Positions 26,836-35,436 of a stretch of DNA of 64,000 nucleotides are shown piece by piece. Under the pieces are notes generated by a model. It was given only the letters and a program-made list of their open reading frames with translations, was not told the DNA's origin and ran no database searches. Position 1 is the first letter of the stretch; each line of letters starts with the position of its first letter. Source of the DNA: [Mycobacterium] manitobense (GTDB lineage: Bacteria > Actinomycetota > Actinomycetes > Mycobacteriales > Mycobacteriaceae); contig NZ_JACKSJ010000235.1 of assembly GCF_025821665.1 (NCBI RefSeq), positions 186,001 through 250,000 of the forward strand. The letters are read 5' to 3'. The position numbers and the translations under genes are program-made.

Positions 26836-27723
26836 TTGCCCAACAAGAAGATCGAGATCAACGGCGGTAACGTCGTGTACGAAATCCTGGGCAAGGAGGG
26901 CGAATTCATCGTCCTCACCCCTGGCGGCAGGTTCAGCAAGGACATTCCCGGGCTCAAGCCGCTGGCCAAGAAGCTCGTCGAGGGCGGCTACCGGGTGCTG
27001 CTGTGGGACAGGCCGAACTGCGGCAAATCCGATGTGCAGTTCTACGGCCAGAGCGAATCGCACATGCGGGCCGACACCCTGCGAGCGCTGATCACCGAGC
27101 TGGAGATCGGGCCGTGCATCATCGCCGGCGGGTCCGGCGGCGCACGCGACTCGATGCTGACCACGATGCTCTACCCCGAGCTGGTGAAGAAGCTGGTGGT
27201 GTGGAACATCGTCGGCGGTGTCTACGGCTCCTTCGTGCTCGGGTCCTACTACATCGTGCCGAGCATCCTGGCCGTGCGCGGCAGCGGAATGGCCGGCGTC
27301 GCCGAGGTGTCGGAGTGGCGGGAACGCATCGCGGAGAACCCCGACAACCGCGACCGCCTGCTCGCACTCGATCCCGACCAGTTCCTGAAACTGATGCTGC
27401 GCTGGCTCAATGCCTTCGTGCCCAAGCCCGGCCAGACGATCCCCGGCGTCGAGGACGAGATGTTCGACAACATCACGGTGCCGACGCTGATCATCCGCGG
27501 CGGCGAGAACGACCTCGACCACCCCAAGCGGACGTCACTTGAGGTGAGCTGCCTGATCAAGGGGGCGACCCTGATCGATCCGCCGTGGCCGGAGGACGCC
27601 TGGGAGCGTGCGAGCGAGAAGCGGGCACAGGGGAAGGTGAAGCGCTTCAACATGTTCGACACGTGGGTGCAGGCGGCCCCGGCGATCCTGGACTTCCTGC
27701 GGACGCCGGCCGGCCGGAGATGA
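26836..27723 (+). CDS. Alpha/beta hydrolase without recognisable catalytic His
   Basis: A 295-residue alpha/beta-hydrolase-fold protein with a TTG start preceded by CGGAG. The nucleophile elbow is GGSGGAR (Ser) and an acid could be in RGGENDLDH. No histidine is present in the C-terminal third, where the catalytic His normally lies; the only histidines are in ESHMRA and LDHPKR. The oxyanion segment is LTPGGRFS. It may be a degenerate or non-hydrolytic family member or may use the DH of LDHP. It ends the amidohydrolase/Rieske operon. Confidence 0.85.
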   Translation: MPNKKIEINGGNVVYEILGKEGEFIVLTPGGRFSKDIPGLKPLAKKLVEGGYRVLLWDRPNCGKSDVQFYGQSESHMRADTLRALITELEIGPCIIAGGSGGARDSMLTTMLYPELVKKLVVWNIVGGVYGSFVLGSYYIVPSILAVRGSGMAGVAEVSEWRERIAENPDNRDRLLALDPDQFLKLMLRWLNAFVPKPGQTIPGVEDEMFDNITVPTLIIRGGENDLDHPKRTSLEVSCLIKGATLIDPPWPEDAWERASEKRAQGKVKRFNMFDTWVQAAPAILDFLRTPAGRR

Positions 27724-27730
27724 CCGCAGC

Positions 27731-28204
27731 TCAGCGCGTGACGATGCGCACCTCGCAGTTGAGCGAGGCCTCGAGCGCCGTGTGGATCCGGCTCTCCGGC
27801 ACCCGCTCGAGGTCACCCTTGGCGAGCGTCACCTGCACCACGTCCCAGCCCTCGTCCCCCGGCGTGCGCTCGATCGCCCCTGTCAATCCGAAACCGGCGA
27901 GCACGCCGACGGCGTCGTCGTCGGTGCCCCGGCTGATGAACGTCACCACCCCGGGTGCCGGTTCCGTGCCGAACGCCTTGGCGCACAGGGCCACCGCCGT
28001 GTGCATCACCTCCTCGGCCGCAGTGGCGAGCATCAGCACCTCGACCTCTCGGCGGGCGGGCGGCAGCGCCGCGAGGTCGTCGGCCAGCACCTCGGCGCCC
28101 GCGTCGGACGCCAGCCTGCGCAGCGTCGTCACCCCGTCTCGCAGTTGTTCGGCACCGAGCTCACCGGACGGGTCGACACCGACACGCACCACCGCGGTTC
28201 TCAT
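27731..28204 (-). CDS. Protein of unknown function
   Basis: A 157-residue soluble protein starting MRTAVVRVGVDPSGELG. The open frame continues far upstream to 29140 but only antisense to the NuoF-like gene, so the ATG at 28204 is preferred. It is divergent from that gene with 39 bp between starts and convergent with the alpha/beta hydrolase. It has no membrane segment and a single repeat-free alpha/beta pattern. I recognise no family; its position suggests a link with the flavoprotein operon. Confidence 0.65.
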   Translation of the reverse strand: MRTAVVRVGVDPSGELGAEQLRDGVTTLRRLASDAGAEVLADDLAALPPARREVEVLMLATAAEEVMHTAVALCAKAFGTEPAPGVVTFISRGTDDDAVGVLAGFGLTGAIERTPGDEGWDVVQVTLAKGDLERVPESRIHTALEASLNCEVRIVTR

Positions 28205-28243
28205 GTCCGCCAGCCTATCCGCGGGCAGTGACGGGAGGCAGTC

Positions 28244-29551
28244 ATGAACACCACCGCCGCGACACCCGAACTCACCGTCGCAGCCTGGCCCGGCACCGCC
28301 GCCCGGCTGCTGCGCGACGACCTCGGCTCCGGCACCGAGGATCTCGCGGCCTACACGGCACAGGGCGGATACCAGCCACTTCCCGACCCCGACGGCCTGC
28401 TCGACGCGATCGACCTGTCCGGCCTCCTGGGCCGCGGCGGCGCCGCCTTCCCGCTCGCAGTCAAGCTCCGCACCGTGCGCGACAACGGCCGCCGCGCCGG
28501 CGGCGCGGTCATCATCGCCAACGGCGAAGAGGGCGAGCCCGCATCGGTCAAGGACCGCTGGCTGCTGCGGCACCGGCCCCACCTGGTGCTCGACGGCCTG
28601 CGGTTGGCCGCCCGGATCGTCGGCGCCGACCGGGCATACCTGTACGTCTCGGACAGCCGCGCCGCCGAGGTCGCCGCGGGCGCGCTGGCCGAACTCGCCG
28701 AACGCACCGACGGCCCGCCGGTCTCGGTCGTGACCGTGACTGCGGGCTATGTGGCCGGCGAGGAGACCGCGGCGGTCCGCTTCGTCAACGGCGGTCCCGC
28801 CAAACCGAGTGACAAGCCGCCACGGCCGTTCGAACACGGCGTCGCCGGGCTGCCGACTGTCGTGAGCAACGTCGAGACCCTGGCCAACCTGCCCTTCCTG
28901 CTGCGGCACGGGTCCGAGGCGTTCCGGGCCGCCGGGACGTCCACCTCGCCCGGCACCTTCCTGGCGACGGTCACCGGCGGTGGCAGGCCGGCGGCGTTGT
29001 ACGAATTGCCGCACGGCACAGCGTTCTCCGAGCTGCTCGACGTGTACGGCGTGCCGGCGGACGAGGTGCGTGGCGTGCTGATGGGCGGCTACTTCACCGG
29101 GCTGATGAATCGTGACGTGCTCGACACCACGCTCGACCACGAGACGATGCAGCGGGTCGGCAGTGGTCTGGGCTGCGGCGCGGTGTCGTTGATCACCGAC
29201 GAGTGCCCGATCGCGGTCGCGGCCTCGGTGATGGCGTACTTCGACCGGGAGAACGCCGGTCAGTGCGGCTCATGCTTCAACGGGACCGCGGCGATGTCCG
29301 CCGTGACGAGTGCGCTGCGCGACGGCGCGGCGACCACCGAGGACCTGGCGCGGCTGGAGCGCTGGTCGGTGGTGCTGCGCGGACGCGGCGCCTGCGCGAC
29401 CCTGGACGCTGCGACGAACGTGGCGGCCACGCTGTTGCGCAGCTTCCCGCAGGAGGTCGCCCGTCACCTCGAGAGTTCATGCAGCTCATGCGGTTCCGCG
29501 TTGTACAACGCGATGCGGCCCTACGAGGTGGAGGCGGTGATGACACCGTGA
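28244..29551 (+). CDS. NuoF-like NADH dehydrogenase flavoprotein
   Basis: A 435-residue protein related to the NADH-binding subunit of complex I. It has the FMN motif GRGGAAFP (residues 63-70), NGEEGEPASVKDR (93-105) as in the NADH site, an SLBB-type region, and a C-terminal iron-sulfur domain. The usual CxxCxxC of the N3 cluster is CGSCFNG: Cys341, Cys344, then Gly347 in place of the third Cys, with Cys384 as the fourth. An additional CSSC (413, 416) follows. Its stop overlaps the start of a ferredoxin gene (GTGA), so it is a candidate NADH:ferredoxin reductase for the local oxygenases. Confidence 0.85.
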   Translation: MNTTAATPELTVAAWPGTAARLLRDDLGSGTEDLAAYTAQGGYQPLPDPDGLLDAIDLSGLLGRGGAAFPLAVKLRTVRDNGRRAGGAVIIANGEEGEPASVKDRWLLRHRPHLVLDGLRLAARIVGADRAYLYVSDSRAAEVAAGALAELAERTDGPPVSVVTVTAGYVAGEETAAVRFVNGGPAKPSDKPPRPFEHGVAGLPTVVSNVETLANLPFLLRHGSEAFRAAGTSTSPGTFLATVTGGGRPAALYELPHGTAFSELLDVYGVPADEVRGVLMGGYFTGLMNRDVLDTTLDHETMQRVGSGLGCGAVSLITDECPIAVAASVMAYFDRENAGQCGSCFNGTAAMSAVTSALRDGAATTEDLARLERWSVVLRGRGACATLDAATNVAATLLRSFPQEVARHLESSCSSCGSALYNAMRPYEVEAVMTP

Positions 29552-29853
29552 GAGTGCGTCTCGACCGGACGATGTGCGACGGGTTCGGTGTCTGCGCGAA
29601 ACACGCCCCGGAGTACTTCTCGCTCGACGACTGGGGCTATGCGTCACTGGTCGGCAACGGCACGGTGCCCGAGGCCGATCAGCCCGCCGTGCGGCGGGCA
29701 CTGCTGGACTGCCCGGTGCACGCGATCATCGAGATGGTCACCGATGAGCGCTCGCCGCTGCCTCCGGCGGGCGACGGGCTGCCGCGCGTCGAGGAGTCCG
29801 ACCCCGACCATGCCGACGTGGCGCGCGAAGCACAGATGATGCCGGGGATGTGA
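29548..29853 (+). CDS. One-cluster ferredoxin, CxxF variant, with C-terminal extension
   Basis: A 101-residue ferredoxin starting with GTG in the NuoF-like stop. Cluster residues are in CDGFGVC (Phe at the position that is Cys in 4Fe-4S proteins) and LDCPVHAI. The core is about 64 residues, and a ~35-residue acidic tail (DERSPLPPAGDG onward) has no counterpart in the other ferredoxins here. Genetic coupling to the NuoF-like protein suggests this is its electron acceptor. It could serve P450s such as those at 34166 and 35670. Confidence 0.9.
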   Translation: MRVRLDRTMCDGFGVCAKHAPEYFSLDDWGYASLVGNGTVPEADQPAVRRALLDCPVHAIIEMVTDERSPLPPAGDGLPRVEESDPDHADVAREAQMMPGM

Positions 29854-29854
29854 G

Positions 29855-31513
29855 ATGACCGATATCCCGGGACGGCCGGTGCCGCAGCTGACGGCGCAGA
29901 ACGAGTTCTTCTGGACCGCGGGCGCCGACGGCGTGCTGCGTCTGCAGCAGTGTCAGGACTGCGAGTCCTACATCCATCCGCCGCAACCGATCTGCCGCTA
30001 CTGCCGCAGCCGCAAGCTCGAGCCGAGCGAGGTGTCGGGCAAGGGCACCATCGCCGGCTTCACCGTCAACCACCGGTTCGGCTTCCCCGACCTGCCGCCG
30101 CCCTACGTCGTCGCGGAGGTCGCGATCCTGGAGGATCCGCGGGTCCGGCTGACCACCAACATCGTCGACGCCGATCCCGACTTGGTCGCGATCGGCCAAC
30201 CGGTCGAGGTGGCGTTCCAGCAGGTGGCCGACGTATGGCTGCCGGTCTTCACGCCTGCGAGCGACGCCGGACAGCAGCCGGTGCTGCCGACGGACGAGAT
30301 CGCGCCTGCGGATTTCGGCAAGCACGTCCGGCCGATGTTGCGCAGCGACAAGTTCGAGGAGCACTCGGCGATCACGGGTGTCGGGGCCTCCCGGCTGGGC
30401 CGCAGGCTGATGGTGCCACCGCTGTCACTGACGATCGACGCGTGTGAGGCCGCCGTCGCCGACGCCGGCCTGACCTTCGACGACATCGACGGGCTGTCGA
30501 CCTATCCCGGTCTGGACATCGCGGGGATGGGCGAGGGTGGTGTCAACGCGCTGGAGGGCGCCCTTGGCCTGCGACCCACCTGGATCAACGGCGGGATGGA
30601 CACGTTCGGCCCCGGTGGCTCGGTGATCGCAGCGATGATGGCCGTCGCCACCGGCCTTGCGCGCCACGTGCTGTGCTTCCGCACGCTGTGGGAGGCGACG
30701 TTCGGGCAGCTGATGAAAGAGGGCAAGATGTCCCCGCCCGGGGGCGCCCGCACCACCAGTTGGCAGATGCCCTTCGGTGCGACGTCAGCGGCACACACGC
30801 TGGCGCAGAACGCACATCGTCACTTCGACCGCTTCGGCACCACCCGTGAGACGCTCGGCTGGATCGCCCTGAATCAGCGGGCGAACGCCGGTCTGAACCC
30901 GACCGCGATCTACCGCGATCCGATGACCATGGACGACTACTTGTCGGCGCGGATGATCACCACACCGTTCGGGCTCTACGACTGCGACGTGCCGTGTGAC
31001 GGCGCGGTCGCCGTCGTGGTCTCGGCGGTCGACGCGGCCCGCGACCTGGCGAAGCCGCCGGTGTACATCGAGGCGGTGGGCACGCAGATCGTCGAACGCA
31101 CCGACTGGGACCAGACCACACTGACCCACGAGCCGCAGGTGCTCGGCCAGGCCGCTCACTTGTGGACCCGGACATCGTTGCGGCCCAGCGACGTCGACGT
31201 CGCCGAACTGTACGACGGGTTCAGCTTCAACTGCCTGTCGTGGCTGGAGGCGCTCGGCTTCTGCGGGATCGGCGAGGCGAAGGACTTCCTCGACGGCGGC
31301 CACAACATCGCCCGCGACGGCGTGATCCCGCTGAACACCCACGGCGGGCAGCTCTCCCACGGGCGCACCCACGGCATGGGCCTGATCCACGAGGCCGTCA
31401 CCCAGCTGCGTGGGGAGGCCGGCGAGCGGCAGGTGTCCGGCGCCCGGGTGGCCGTCACCAGCAGCGGTGGCCTCACGCCCAGCGGGGTGCTGCTGCTGCG
31501 GGCCGAGGCATGA
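29855..31513 (+). CDS. DUF35 (zinc ribbon/OB-fold)-thiolase fusion protein
   Basis: A 552-residue natural fusion. Residues about 20-140 form a DUF35 domain with an intact zinc ribbon (CQDC near residue 33 and CRYC near 47) and OB fold. Residues about 165-552 are a thiolase-superfamily domain. The thiolase Cys region is replaced (FRTLWEATFG), while AELYDGFSF and THGGQLSHGRTHG are kept, a pattern of the Ltp2/lipid-transfer branch. In steroid side-chain degradation Ltp2 with a DUF35 partner is a retro-aldolase, so this single chain may be an aldolase for a 3-hydroxyacyl-CoA-like side chain. Confidence 0.88.
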   Translation: MTDIPGRPVPQLTAQNEFFWTAGADGVLRLQQCQDCESYIHPPQPICRYCRSRKLEPSEVSGKGTIAGFTVNHRFGFPDLPPPYVVAEVAILEDPRVRLTTNIVDADPDLVAIGQPVEVAFQQVADVWLPVFTPASDAGQQPVLPTDEIAPADFGKHVRPMLRSDKFEEHSAITGVGASRLGRRLMVPPLSLTIDACEAAVADAGLTFDDIDGLSTYPGLDIAGMGEGGVNALEGALGLRPTWINGGMDTFGPGGSVIAAMMAVATGLARHVLCFRTLWEATFGQLMKEGKMSPPGGARTTSWQMPFGATSAAHTLAQNAHRHFDRFGTTRETLGWIALNQRANAGLNPTAIYRDPMTMDDYLSARMITTPFGLYDCDVPCDGAVAVVVSAVDAARDLAKPPVYIEAVGTQIVERTDWDQTTLTHEPQVLGQAAHLWTRTSLRPSDVDVAELYDGFSFNCLSWLEALGFCGIGEAKDFLDGGHNIARDGVIPLNTHGGQLSHGRTHGMGLIHEAVTQLRGEAGERQVSGARVAVTSSGGLTPSGVLLLRAEA

Positions 31514-32436
31514 TCACCACGCCGCGGCCGCGGGTGGTGATGGTCGATAGCCTGGGCGACCTCGTCCCGATGTCAGCGCTGGTCGCCGAACCGGAGCACG
31601 AACCCCGGGCCGTGCTCGTCGCGCTGCACGGCGGTGCGAGCACCGCGGCGTACTTCGACTGCCCCGGTCATCCCCGGTTGTCACTCCTGCGCCTCGGCGC
31701 CGCACTGGGTTTCACCATGGTGGCGCTCGACCGCCCGGGCTACGGCAGTTCGGCGGCCTACCCCGACGCGATCGCCAGGCCCGAACACCGGGTGGCATTG
31801 GCATACGGCGCTGTCGACAAGGTGCTCGGCGCCCGCCCCCGGGGAGCGGGACTGTTCGTGCTCGCCCACTCCAACGGCTGCGAACTCGCCCTACGGATGG
31901 CCGCGAGTGACGATCCGCGCCGCGCCGAACTGCTCGGTCTGGCGCTCGCGGGCACCGGATTGCATTATCACGACGCGGCTTTGGACATCCTGCGGAATGC
32001 GTCGGCGACCCACCGGCCGCCGGGACTGCGGGCACTGCTGTGGGAGCCCGCCGACCTGTACCCCGCCGACGTGCTCAGCGGAATCACCAACTCGTCGACC
32101 GGCGCGCCCTACGAGGCGGGCATGGTGCGGGACTGGCCGCACCGGGACTTCCCTGCGCTGGCCGCCCAGGTGCGGGTACCGGTGCAGTTCGGCCACGCCG
32201 ACCACGAACGGGTCTGGCGGTCCGACCCCGATGCGCTTGCCGAGATCGGCGCGGCGTTCACCGCTGCCCCGCGGTTCGTCACCGAGGAAGTCGTCGGCGC
32301 GGGCCACAACCTGAGCCTCGGCCTTCGCGCCGCGGCCTATCACCTCAAAGTGCTGTCGTTCGTCGAAGAGTGCGTCGTCAATGTCGAGGTCGCCCGCGAA
32401 AGCCGGTCGGCAGGAATCGAAGTGGAGGCCGGCTGA
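31510..32436 (+). CDS. Alpha/beta hydrolase
   Basis: A 308-residue hydrolase-fold protein overlapping the previous stop (ATGA). The HGG oxyanion segment is at about residue 40 (LVALHGGAST), the nucleophile Ser is in AHSNGCE (Ala in place of the first Gly of GxSxG) and the catalytic His in VGAGHNLSLG. It may hydrolyse an ester, thioester or C-C bond in the same pathway as the DUF35-thiolase. Unlike the hydrolase at 26836 its catalytic triad looks complete. Confidence 0.88.
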   Translation: MITTPRPRVVMVDSLGDLVPMSALVAEPEHEPRAVLVALHGGASTAAYFDCPGHPRLSLLRLGAALGFTMVALDRPGYGSSAAYPDAIARPEHRVALAYGAVDKVLGARPRGAGLFVLAHSNGCELALRMAASDDPRRAELLGLALAGTGLHYHDAALDILRNASATHRPPGLRALLWEPADLYPADVLSGITNSSTGAPYEAGMVRDWPHRDFPALAAQVRVPVQFGHADHERVWRSDPDALAEIGAAFTAAPRFVTEEVVGAGHNLSLGLRAAAYHLKVLSFVEECVVNVEVARESRSAGIEVEAG

Positions 32437-33254
32437 TGCGGGTTGGATTCATCGGGCTGGGAAGCCAGGGCGCGCCGATGGCACGGCGGATCGTCGAAGG
32501 GGGACACGAACTCACGCTGTGGGCCCGCAGGCCCGCGTCGGTGGAGCCGTTCGCGGACACCGCTGCCAAGATCGCGGACACCCCGGCCGAACTGGCCTCG
32601 GCCAGCGACCTGGTCTGCCTGTGCGTGGTCGGCGACGACGACGTCCGTCAGGTGCTCTCGGGTGAGACCGGGGTGCTTGCCGGACTGGCGCCGGGCGCCG
32701 TCATCGCCGTCCACAGCACCGTGCACCCCGACACCTGCACAGAGATCGCCGAACTCGCCGGGCGCCACGACGTCTCGGTGCTGGACGCACCGGTCAGCGG
32801 GGGCGGCCCTGCCGCCGCCGACGGCACACTGCTGGTGATGGTGGGTGGCGCCGAGGCCGACGTCGAGAAGGCCCGGCCGGTGTTCGCGACGTACGCCGAT
32901 CCCGTCGTGCACCTCGGCCCGCTCGGCAGCGGTCAGGTTGCCAAGATCCTCAACAATTTGCTGTTCAGCGCCAACCTGGGCAGCGCCCTGAGCGCGCTGG
33001 AGCTCGGCGACTCACTGGGCGTGGCCCGCGACAAGCTGTGCGAGGTGCTGGTTCGCGGCTCGGCGACCAGCAAGGCGGTCAGCAGCATCTCGATGTTCGG
33101 CGGCACGGTGGAGGGACTGGCGCCCATCGCGGGAGCGCTGCTGCAGAAGGACGTCCGCCACGCGGCAAGCCTCGCCGCCGCCGCCAAGGCGGCCGAGGGA
33201 TCGGTGTTCACCGCGGCCGACACCGCCCTGCAACACATGGATCACCCGCGATGA
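32436..33254 (+). CDS. NAD(P)-dependent dehydrogenase, 3-hydroxyisobutyrate dehydrogenase family
   Basis: A 272-residue beta-hydroxyacid dehydrogenase. It has the Rossmann GFIGLGSQGAPMA, the substrate-binding DAPVSGGGPAA and the catalytic Lys in GQVAKILNN (about residue 168). It starts in a TGATG overlap and is directly followed by a paralogue. In this family the enzymes oxidise short 3-hydroxyacids or reduce semialdehydes and imines; the real substrate is unknown. Confidence 0.9.
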   Translation: MRVGFIGLGSQGAPMARRIVEGGHELTLWARRPASVEPFADTAAKIADTPAELASASDLVCLCVVGDDDVRQVLSGETGVLAGLAPGAVIAVHSTVHPDTCTEIAELAGRHDVSVLDAPVSGGGPAAADGTLLVMVGGAEADVEKARPVFATYADPVVHLGPLGSGQVAKILNNLLFSANLGSALSALELGDSLGVARDKLCEVLVRGSATSKAVSSISMFGGTVEGLAPIAGALLQKDVRHAASLAAAAKAAEGSVFTAADTALQHMDHPR

Positions 33255-34045
33255 CCGACGTCGGTTTCGTCGGCGCCGGCCGGATGGGCGCACCGATGGT
33301 GGCGCGTCTGGTGGCCGCGGGCCACACCGTGCGCGCGGTCGGCCGGACGGCCGAGAAGCGTTCTGCGGTAGAGGCGTTGGGCGCCGCGCCGGTCGACGAT
33401 CCGGCCGGCGCGGCCGACGGCGCCGACGTCGTCATCGTCTGCGTGTTCACCGATGACCAGGTCAGGCAGCTGTGCCTGGACGGCGACCTGGTGAAGGGCA
33501 TGCAGCCGGGCGCCACGCTGGTCGTGCACACCACCGGCAGCCCGCGCACGGCGCAGGCGATCGCGGAGCGGTTCTCCCATGTCGAGGTCGTCGACGCACC
33601 GGTCAGCGGCGGCCCGCACGACATCGCCGCGGGCTCGGTGACGCTGTTCGTCGGTGGGCCCGACGACGCGGTGACCCGACTGACACCGTTGCTGTCCGCC
33701 TACGGCGACCCGATCCTGCATGCGGGAGGTACAGGCGCCGGGCAGCTGGTCAAGCTGGTCAACAACACCCTGTTCGCCGCGCAGATCGGGCTCGTCAGCG
33801 AAGGCGCCAGACTGGGCGCCCGGCTGGGCGTCGGCGAGGGTCCGCTGTTGGCCGCGCTGACCCACGGCAGTTCTCAGAGCCGGGTGCTGAGCATGATCGC
33901 CGCCGCCGGTTCCACCGGGGCGTTCGCCTCCGCCGTCGGGGAGTTCGTCGGCAAGGACATCGCCGTCGTCCGCGACACCGTCGCCGAGCTCGGTGGCGAC
34001 CTGGGGTTGCTGGACGCACTGGTAGAGGCGGGAACTCGTGCATGA
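33251..34045 (+). CDS. NAD(P)-dependent dehydrogenase, HIBADH family, second copy
   Basis: A 264-residue paralogue of the preceding gene (ATGA overlap). It has GFVGAGRMGAPMV at the N-terminus, DAPVSGGPHDI as substrate loop and Lys in GQLVKLVNNT. The pair share domain order and length, so it arose by tandem duplication, but they are clearly diverged. They could form a heteromer or act on successive hydroxyacids. It is the last gene of the NuoF-like operon. Confidence 0.9.
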   Translation: MTDVGFVGAGRMGAPMVARLVAAGHTVRAVGRTAEKRSAVEALGAAPVDDPAGAADGADVVIVCVFTDDQVRQLCLDGDLVKGMQPGATLVVHTTGSPRTAQAIAERFSHVEVVDAPVSGGPHDIAAGSVTLFVGGPDDAVTRLTPLLSAYGDPILHAGGTGAGQLVKLVNNTLFAAQIGLVSEGARLGARLGVGEGPLLAALTHGSSQSRVLSMIAAAGSTGAFASAVGEFVGKDIAVVRDTVAELGGDLGLLDALVEAGTRA

Positions 34046-34100
34046 GGCCGCCGGTTCGGGCGATTCGCCGGAAATAGGCGCATACTTCGATGATAATTTT

Positions 34101-34115
34101 GAGACTTACAGTCTC
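34101..34115. promoter_or_regulatory. Perfect palindrome GAGACT-TAC-AGTCTC before the P450/ferredoxin operon
   Basis: A perfect 6-3-6 inverted repeat 50 bp upstream of the P450 start. Arms differ from GAGAAT/ATTCTC at one symmetric base. A GATAAT at 34092-34097 just before it resembles a -10 element, so the palindrome would cover the transcription start, as repressor sites do. Confidence 0.55.
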
Positions 34116-34165
34116 TCAGATTTCCGTAACGGTTCGGCCCTGATCTCGCCGCCGAGGAGGATTCC

Positions 34166-35368
34166 ATGACCAAGCCCAAATTGGTGTTCAGCCCGTACTC
34201 GCAGGAGTACTTCGACGACCCCTACGAGATCTACCGGCGGATGCGCGACGAGACCCCGATCTACTACGACGAGGAAGACGACTTCTACGCGCTGACCCGG
34301 CACGCCGACGTGGCGGCGGCGCTCAAGGACCACGAGTCGTTCTCCTCCACCCGCGGGTGTCACCTGTCCATGATCAAGTCCGGCCAGGGTTTCCAGAAGT
34401 CGATCATCTTCATGGACCCTCCGGAACACCGCTTCATGCGCAGCCTGCTCAACAAGGCGTTCACCCCCCGGGCCATCCAGTCACAGCGTGAGACCGTCGT
34501 CGATCTCGTGCAGCACTACCTGTCCCAGGTGGATCCCGACGGCTTCGATGTGGTGCAGGACTTCTCCGGCCCGTTCCCGGTCGAGGTGATCACCCGGATG
34601 GCCGGCGTTCCCGAGGAGTTCCGCCAGCAGGTGCGGCACTGGATCGACAAGGGTCTGGAAGTCAAGCCAGGACAGCTCTATCTGTCCGACGAGAACATGC
34701 AGGCCAATATCGATGCAGGGGTCTACTACTACGGCCTGGTGCAGGAGCGGCGGCAGAACCCGCAGGCCGACATGATCAGCCGCCTGATCGCCGCGGAGAT
34801 CCCCGGCGAGAACGGCGAGATGCGCAGGCTCGACGACGTCGAGATCACCGGCTTCGTCGCGCTGCTGGGCGGCGCGGGCGCCGAGACAGTCACCAAGCTG
34901 GTCGGCAGTGCCGTGGTCGAGTTCGCGCGCCATCCCGAACAGTGGCAGATGCTGCTCGACGACCGCAGCCTGGTGCCCGCCGCCGTCGAGGAGTTGCTGC
35001 GCTACGTGGGCCCGGTGCAGTACAACGTGCGCTACACCCTCAAGGAGACCGAGGTGCCCAGCGGCACGATCCCCGCGCACAAGCCGGTGTTCCTGATGAA
35101 GGCCGCCGCCAACCGCGACCCGCGGGCGTTCGACGACGGCGAGACGTTCGACATCACCCGCGACCGCGCGCAGGCGCAGAACCTCGGCCTCGGCTACGGC
35201 ATCCACAGCTGCCTGGGCGCTGCGCTGGCCCGCCTCGAAACGGTCATCGCGCTGGAGCACCTGCTCGACTTCATGCCCCGCTTCGAGGTCGACTTCGACG
35301 GTCTGCAGCGCGTCACGATGCAGAACGTCGCCGGCTATCACCACGTGCCTGTGCGGGTGATGCGGTGA
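34166..35368 (+). CDS. Cytochrome P450 with an altered heme-loop residue
   Basis: A 400-residue P450, ATG after GAGGAGG. It has the I-helix GGAGAETVTK, K-helix EELLR and heme loop LGYGIHSCLG with Cys349. The loop has Leu where nearly all P450s have Phe (FGxGxHxC); its tandem paralogue at 35670 has the usual Phe. The two are of equal length and clearly similar throughout. They flank a ferredoxin gene that could serve both. The conserved Phe packs near the heme thiolate, so redox properties may differ between the two. Confidence 0.95.
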   Translation: MTKPKLVFSPYSQEYFDDPYEIYRRMRDETPIYYDEEDDFYALTRHADVAAALKDHESFSSTRGCHLSMIKSGQGFQKSIIFMDPPEHRFMRSLLNKAFTPRAIQSQRETVVDLVQHYLSQVDPDGFDVVQDFSGPFPVEVITRMAGVPEEFRQQVRHWIDKGLEVKPGQLYLSDENMQANIDAGVYYYGLVQERRQNPQADMISRLIAAEIPGENGEMRRLDDVEITGFVALLGGAGAETVTKLVGSAVVEFARHPEQWQMLLDDRSLVPAAVEELLRYVGPVQYNVRYTLKETEVPSGTIPAHKPVFLMKAAANRDPRAFDDGETFDITRDRAQAQNLGLGYGIHSCLGAALARLETVIALEHLLDFMPRFEVDFDGLQRVTMQNVAGYHHVPVRVMR

Positions 35369-35372
35369 CCAA

Positions 35373-35436
35373 GCGAGAAGCGGAGCGGGATCGCGCATGA
35401 CCCAGCGAGAAGCGGAGCGGGATCGCGCATGACCCA
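35373..35436 (+). repeat. Perfect 32-bp tandem duplication at the ferredoxin start
   Basis: Bases 35373-35404 are repeated exactly at 35405-35436. Each copy contains an ATG in its last eight bases. The first copy opens an 11-codon frame (ATG at 35397, MTQREAERDRA) whose TGA overlaps the ferredoxin ATG at 35429. A GTG at 35365, in the P450 stop, opens a matching 11-codon frame ending at the 35397 ATG. The result is a chain of ATGA/GTGA junctions. Confidence 0.9.

Noticed and set aside
28205..29140. Upstream extension of the minus-strand gene at 27731
   Set aside because: It lies wholly antisense to the NuoF-like gene; the ATG at 28204 gives a sensible protein with divergent promoters.
35373..35436. 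The 32-bp tandem repeat as part of an insertion sequence
   Set aside because: There are no inverted ends, transposase or target duplication; it is a simple duplication.
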